From PUMD01 sp964599275 (lineage in GTDB: Bacteria > Bacillota > Sulfobacillia > SLMV01), in contig CAZRFK010000002.1 in NCBI GenBank assembly GCA_964599275.1, positions 1 through 64,000 of the forward strand: a stretch of 64,000 bases of DNA. The letters are read 5' to 3'. The position numbers were made by a program, and so were the translations under genes. The notes beneath the pieces are model-generated. The model saw only the letters and a list, made by a program, of their open reading frames with translations. It was not told the origin of the DNA and searched no databases. Positions 61,700 through 64,000 of the stretch are shown here, one piece after another; the stretch's first letter is position 1; every line of letters starts with the position of its first letter.

Positions 61700-62743
61700 T
61701 TGCATTGGGTTGCACGTTCGGTGGCGCTGGGATTAGTTCTGGTGCTGGCCGTAGCGACTGCTGTTGGATACACTTACCTTAACAGTGCTTTAGAACCGAC
61801 TGCCCCCGAACGTGATGAAGCGGTTATGGTACAGGTGAAGTCTGGGATGAATTCCCGACAGCTGGCTCACGAGCTTCATGATCAAGGATTGATAGCAAAT
61901 GCATGGGGATTTCATCTTCTGAGTCGATGGCGCGGGGTAGATGGTCAGATGCAGGCTGGGTGGTACAATCTCCGGTATAGCATGTCGGCCGAGGAAATAT
62001 TAAAGCGTATTGTCAGTGGTGAAACAGCCAACAAACGTTTTACTATACCCGAGGGATTAACTGCTGAGCAGGTAGTTGACACACTTGTTCACCAGGAAAT
62101 GGGCAAATCTCATGTGTTTGAAGAACTATTGTCAGCTCGAGAAAGGATAGAGGAGTTTTTACCAGAGGATTACGGCCCTGGACCAGTGTGTGACAAGTTT
62201 GATCGCCCCAAAACACCTCTGGAAGGATATTTGCTGCCTGGAACTTATGAGGTTTCATGGGGAGCAACCGAAGAGGAGGTTCTGTCCCGACTTGTAGATG
62301 CAACAAAAGCTATATGGACGGAAGACCGACTCCAACGTGCCGAAAAGTTGGACCTCAGTATTCATGAGGTTTTAACTCTGGCATCCATAGTCGAAAGAGA
62401 GGCCCAGGCAGATGAAGAACGTCCGGTGATAGCTTCTGTGTTTTTGAATCGGTTGGATATAGGGATGAAGTTGGATGCATGTGCTACAGTTGCTTACATC
62501 CTGGGTGAGGCTGGAAGAAATATAACTACCGAAGAGACCCTTCTGGATACCCCATATAACACCTATAAATACGGAGGTCTCCCGCCCGGACCCATTGCAA
62601 ATCCGGGTATTGAAAGCATAGACGCAGTATTGAACCCCGCCTCAACAAGATATCTGTATTTTGTATCCCGCGGTGATGGTACTCATGCTTTTTCCGAGAA
62701 TTATCAGCAGCACCTGCAAAAGGTGGATAAATATCAACGCTGA
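61700..62743 (+). CDS. mltG: Endolytic murein transglycosylase MltG
   Basis: 347 residues from TTG behind GGAGAGGAGAGG. An N-terminal anchor helix (about residues 4-25) is followed by a LysM-like subdomain (about 40-110) and the YceG catalytic domain, with the essential Glu in 'LASIVEREAQ', and 'PYNTYKYGGLPPGPIANPG'. It cuts nascent glycan strands at the outer membrane face to set their length. Its conserved link with ruvX and DUF1292 is kept. sigK follows after 95 bp. Confidence 0.93.
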   Translation: MHWVARSVALGLVLVLAVATAVGYTYLNSALEPTAPERDEAVMVQVKSGMNSRQLAHELHDQGLIANAWGFHLLSRWRGVDGQMQAGWYNLRYSMSAEEILKRIVSGETANKRFTIPEGLTAEQVVDTLVHQEMGKSHVFEELLSARERIEEFLPEDYGPGPVCDKFDRPKTPLEGYLLPGTYEVSWGATEEEVLSRLVDATKAIWTEDRLQRAEKLDLSIHEVLTLASIVEREAQADEERPVIASVFLNRLDIGMKLDACATVAYILGEAGRNITTEETLLDTPYNTYKYGGLPPGPIANPGIESIDAVLNPASTRYLYFVSRGDGTHAFSENYQQHLQKVDKYQR

Positions 62744-62762
62744 GGAATTTATTTATTGAATG

Positions 62763-62790
62763 CACTTATCACCCTCTCTGTGCATAAGCT
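62763..62790 (+). promoter_or_regulatory. Candidate mother-cell sigma (E/K) promoter of sigK
   Basis: CAC (62763-62765), 17-bp spacer and CATAAGCT (62783-62790) resemble the sigma-K pattern mACm-N16/17-CATANNNTA. It lies about 50 bp before the sigK start. Confidence 0.35.
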
Positions 62791-62838
62791 GTAATTCAGC
62801 ATTTTAAAGTGGTATTTATTCAGAGGGGGGCTCAGCCG

Positions 62839-63567
62839 ATGGAAATAGGCCTGCTGGCCTTGCTTGGGTTGGTGCTAGCCGAGGGTCTGTCGCTGCTTAC
62901 GGGATATGTTACTGGTAAGAAGAGTTTTCCTGAGCCATTGAGCCGTAGCGAGGAAAAAGTGCTATTACAGCGAATGCAAAGAGGAGATCAACAAGCGCGT
63001 GACGAATTAATAGCTCACAATTTACGATTGGTAGCGCATGTTGTAAAGAAATTTGATAGCTCGCAAATTGACGATGAGGATATGATTTCTATTGGAACCA
63101 TTGGATTGATAAAAGGAATTGATACATTTGATCCTAACAAGGGAGTACGGTTGGCCACCTATGCTGCAAAGTGCATTGAAAATGAGATTTTGATGGCTTT
63201 TCGCAAACTTAAAGGCCCCCGTGAGGCTTCTCTGGAAGATCCAATCGGCACCGATCATGAAGGCAATGAAATAAGCCTCATGGACATTCTAAACAATGAT
63301 GATGAGCCGGTACCAGATTTCGTCAACCAGGCAATGTTGCAGGAACGTATGTTAGAAAGCCTGGATGTCCTGACTGACCGTGAGCGAGTGGTCATTGAGA
63401 TGAGATTTGGTTTGAATGGACAGAGAATGAGAACTCAGAGAGAAATTGCAGAAATACTGGATATTTCCAGGTCATATGTGTCAAGGATACAAAAGCGAAG
63501 TGTAAGCAAACTTGGTGAGGCAATGAGGAAGTATGCATCGCGGAGTGGAGCTACGCTGGGGGATTGA
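62839..63567 (+). CDS. sigK: Sporulation sigma factor SigK
   Basis: 242 residues; ATG 62839 follows GAGGGGGG. A hydrophobic pro-sequence (about residues 1-22) precedes 'PEPLSRSEE', as in pro-sigma-K, which is cleaved by an intramembrane protease. Sigma region 2 has 'HNLRLVAHVVKKF', 'DMISIGTIGLIKGIDTF' and 'LATYAAKCIENEILM'; region 4 has 'QREIAEILDISRSYVSRIQKR'. The frame is continuous, so there is no skin-type interruption here. It directs late mother-cell genes such as coat genes. sigE is very similar, but the leader and the 'PIGTDHEGNEI' insertion favour sigK. Confidence 0.88.
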   Translation: MEIGLLALLGLVLAEGLSLLTGYVTGKKSFPEPLSRSEEKVLLQRMQRGDQQARDELIAHNLRLVAHVVKKFDSSQIDDEDMISIGTIGLIKGIDTFDPNKGVRLATYAAKCIENEILMAFRKLKGPREASLEDPIGTDHEGNEISLMDILNNDDEPVPDFVNQAMLQERMLESLDVLTDRERVVIEMRFGLNGQRMRTQREIAEILDISRSYVSRIQKRSVSKLGEAMRKYASRSGATLGD

Positions 63568-63591
63568 GAGTTGGGCGGAAGGAGTTCGCAT

Positions 63592-64000
63592 TTGAGTTTT
63601 GTAGATCTTTTGGTACCTGATCAGTATGTAGAAAGAGTGCAGCAGATAGATCTGGAGGGTCTGCTCGAAAATGGTATTCGTGCCCTTATCTGTGATCTGG
63701 ATAACACGCTGGTAGCATGGGGTTCTGAGGAAATTACTGAGAACACGCGGAGTTGGCTGAAAGAAGTTCACAGCAAGGGATTTGAAGTAATGATTGTTTC
63801 AAATGCGTTATCAGGAAGGGTAAATCACCTTGCCGAACAGCTGGATTTGCCGGCAATCCCCCGCGCAAATAAGCCGCGGCGCCGGGGATACCGGCGCGCT
63901 CTGGACATGCTGGGAGTTTGTCCGGATGAGACGGCAGTAATAGGAGATCAATTGTTTACTGATGTGGTTGGGGGGAATCGATTAGGAATGAAAACGATAC
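63592..64000 (+). CDS. yqeG: YqeG-family HAD phosphatase, 5' part
   Basis: From TTG 63592 behind GGAAGGAG; the frame runs off the window end after 136 codons. HAD subfamily IIIA: motif I 'CDLDNTLVAW', motif II 'VSNA', and 'GDQLFTDV' as motif IV. The opening 'DLLVPDQYVERVQQID' is the usual YqeG start. It is a small cytoplasmic phosphatase, often beside yqeH and aroE in Firmicutes. In this window it follows sigK by 24 bp. Confidence 0.9.
   Translation, partial: MSFVDLLVPDQYVERVQQIDLEGLLENGIRALICDLDNTLVAWGSEEITENTRSWLKEVHSKGFEVMIVSNALSGRVNHLAEQLDLPAIPRANKPRRRGYRRALDMLGVCPDETAVIGDQLFTDVVGGNRLGMKTI

Noticed and set aside
1..64000. CRISPR array, prophage or complete mobile element
   Set aside because: No evenly spaced repeats, phage structural genes or intact transposase were found on reading the whole window.

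Overview
The window reads as chromosomal DNA of an endospore-forming Firmicute, probably an anaerobic member of the Clostridia sensu lato. Sporulation and germination markers are spread through it: SleB/YpeB, a PdaB-like deacetylase, SpoVT, an alpha/beta-type SASP, a GerMN protein and an uninterrupted SigK. Many proteins are rich in Asp and Glu, and a biotin-dependent decarboxylase cluster of the sodium-pump type is present. Together these suggest, but do not prove, a salt- or alkali-adapted organism. Starts are often TTG or GTG behind strong Shine-Dalgarno (SD) sequences.

Region 1 (1-13 kb) is accessory and sporulation-related. It holds the end of a CAP-domain protein, a compact structured RNA that looks like a reduced group II intron, sleB-ypeB, a convergent polysaccharide deacetylase, nitroreductase, yhaM, membrane proteins, a DUF72 protein, an L,D-transpeptidase, an IreB-like paralogue, spoVT, a DUF421 protein and a SASP.

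Region 2 (12-31 kb) holds two unknown secreted proteins and then metabolism. On the minus strand lies an oadG / biotin carrier / oadA operon. Next come an IS21 transposase relic, an amidohydrolase, sucCD, a phosphoesterase, a class III CoA-transferase, threonine synthase, an AcuB-like CBS-ACT protein, a Nudix hydrolase, tRNA-Pro(CGG), the murT-gatD pair for peptidoglycan amidation (with the GatD nucleophile cysteine replaced), an SLC13-type transporter and trxB.

Region 3 (32-35 kb) contains a decayed ABC-class ATPase gene broken by a stop, several frameshifts and loss of its P-loop segment. An intact SpoIIE/PP2C-type phosphatase and a small P-loop protein follow it.

Region 4 (35-64 kb) is a housekeeping backbone whose order resembles the Bacillus subtilis secDF-recJ-relA-dtd-hisS-aspS-6S RNA-rarA-cymR/iscR-iscS-...-alaS-yrzL-yrrK-yrzB-yrrL segment. 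It adds lapA, a GerMN-SLH surface protein, threonine aldolase, an S9 peptidase, iscU, an AI-2E-type permease, rhomboid and sigK, and runs off the window in a yqeG-like HAD phosphatase. A 6S RNA with its own sigma-A promoter follows aspS, and a T-box leader with a terminator precedes alaS.

The most interesting points are: the GatD without its catalytic cysteine; the decayed ABC-class ATPase; the short group II-like RNA; a recurring layout in which a perfect hairpin lies between a strong SD and the start codon, or directly before it (sucC, rarA and the 22.0 kb phosphoesterase); an EALKLEN biotin site; two IreB paralogues; and a secreted protein with a lipase-like but apparently degenerate N-terminal domain. 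No CRISPR array, prophage or complete mobile element was seen.
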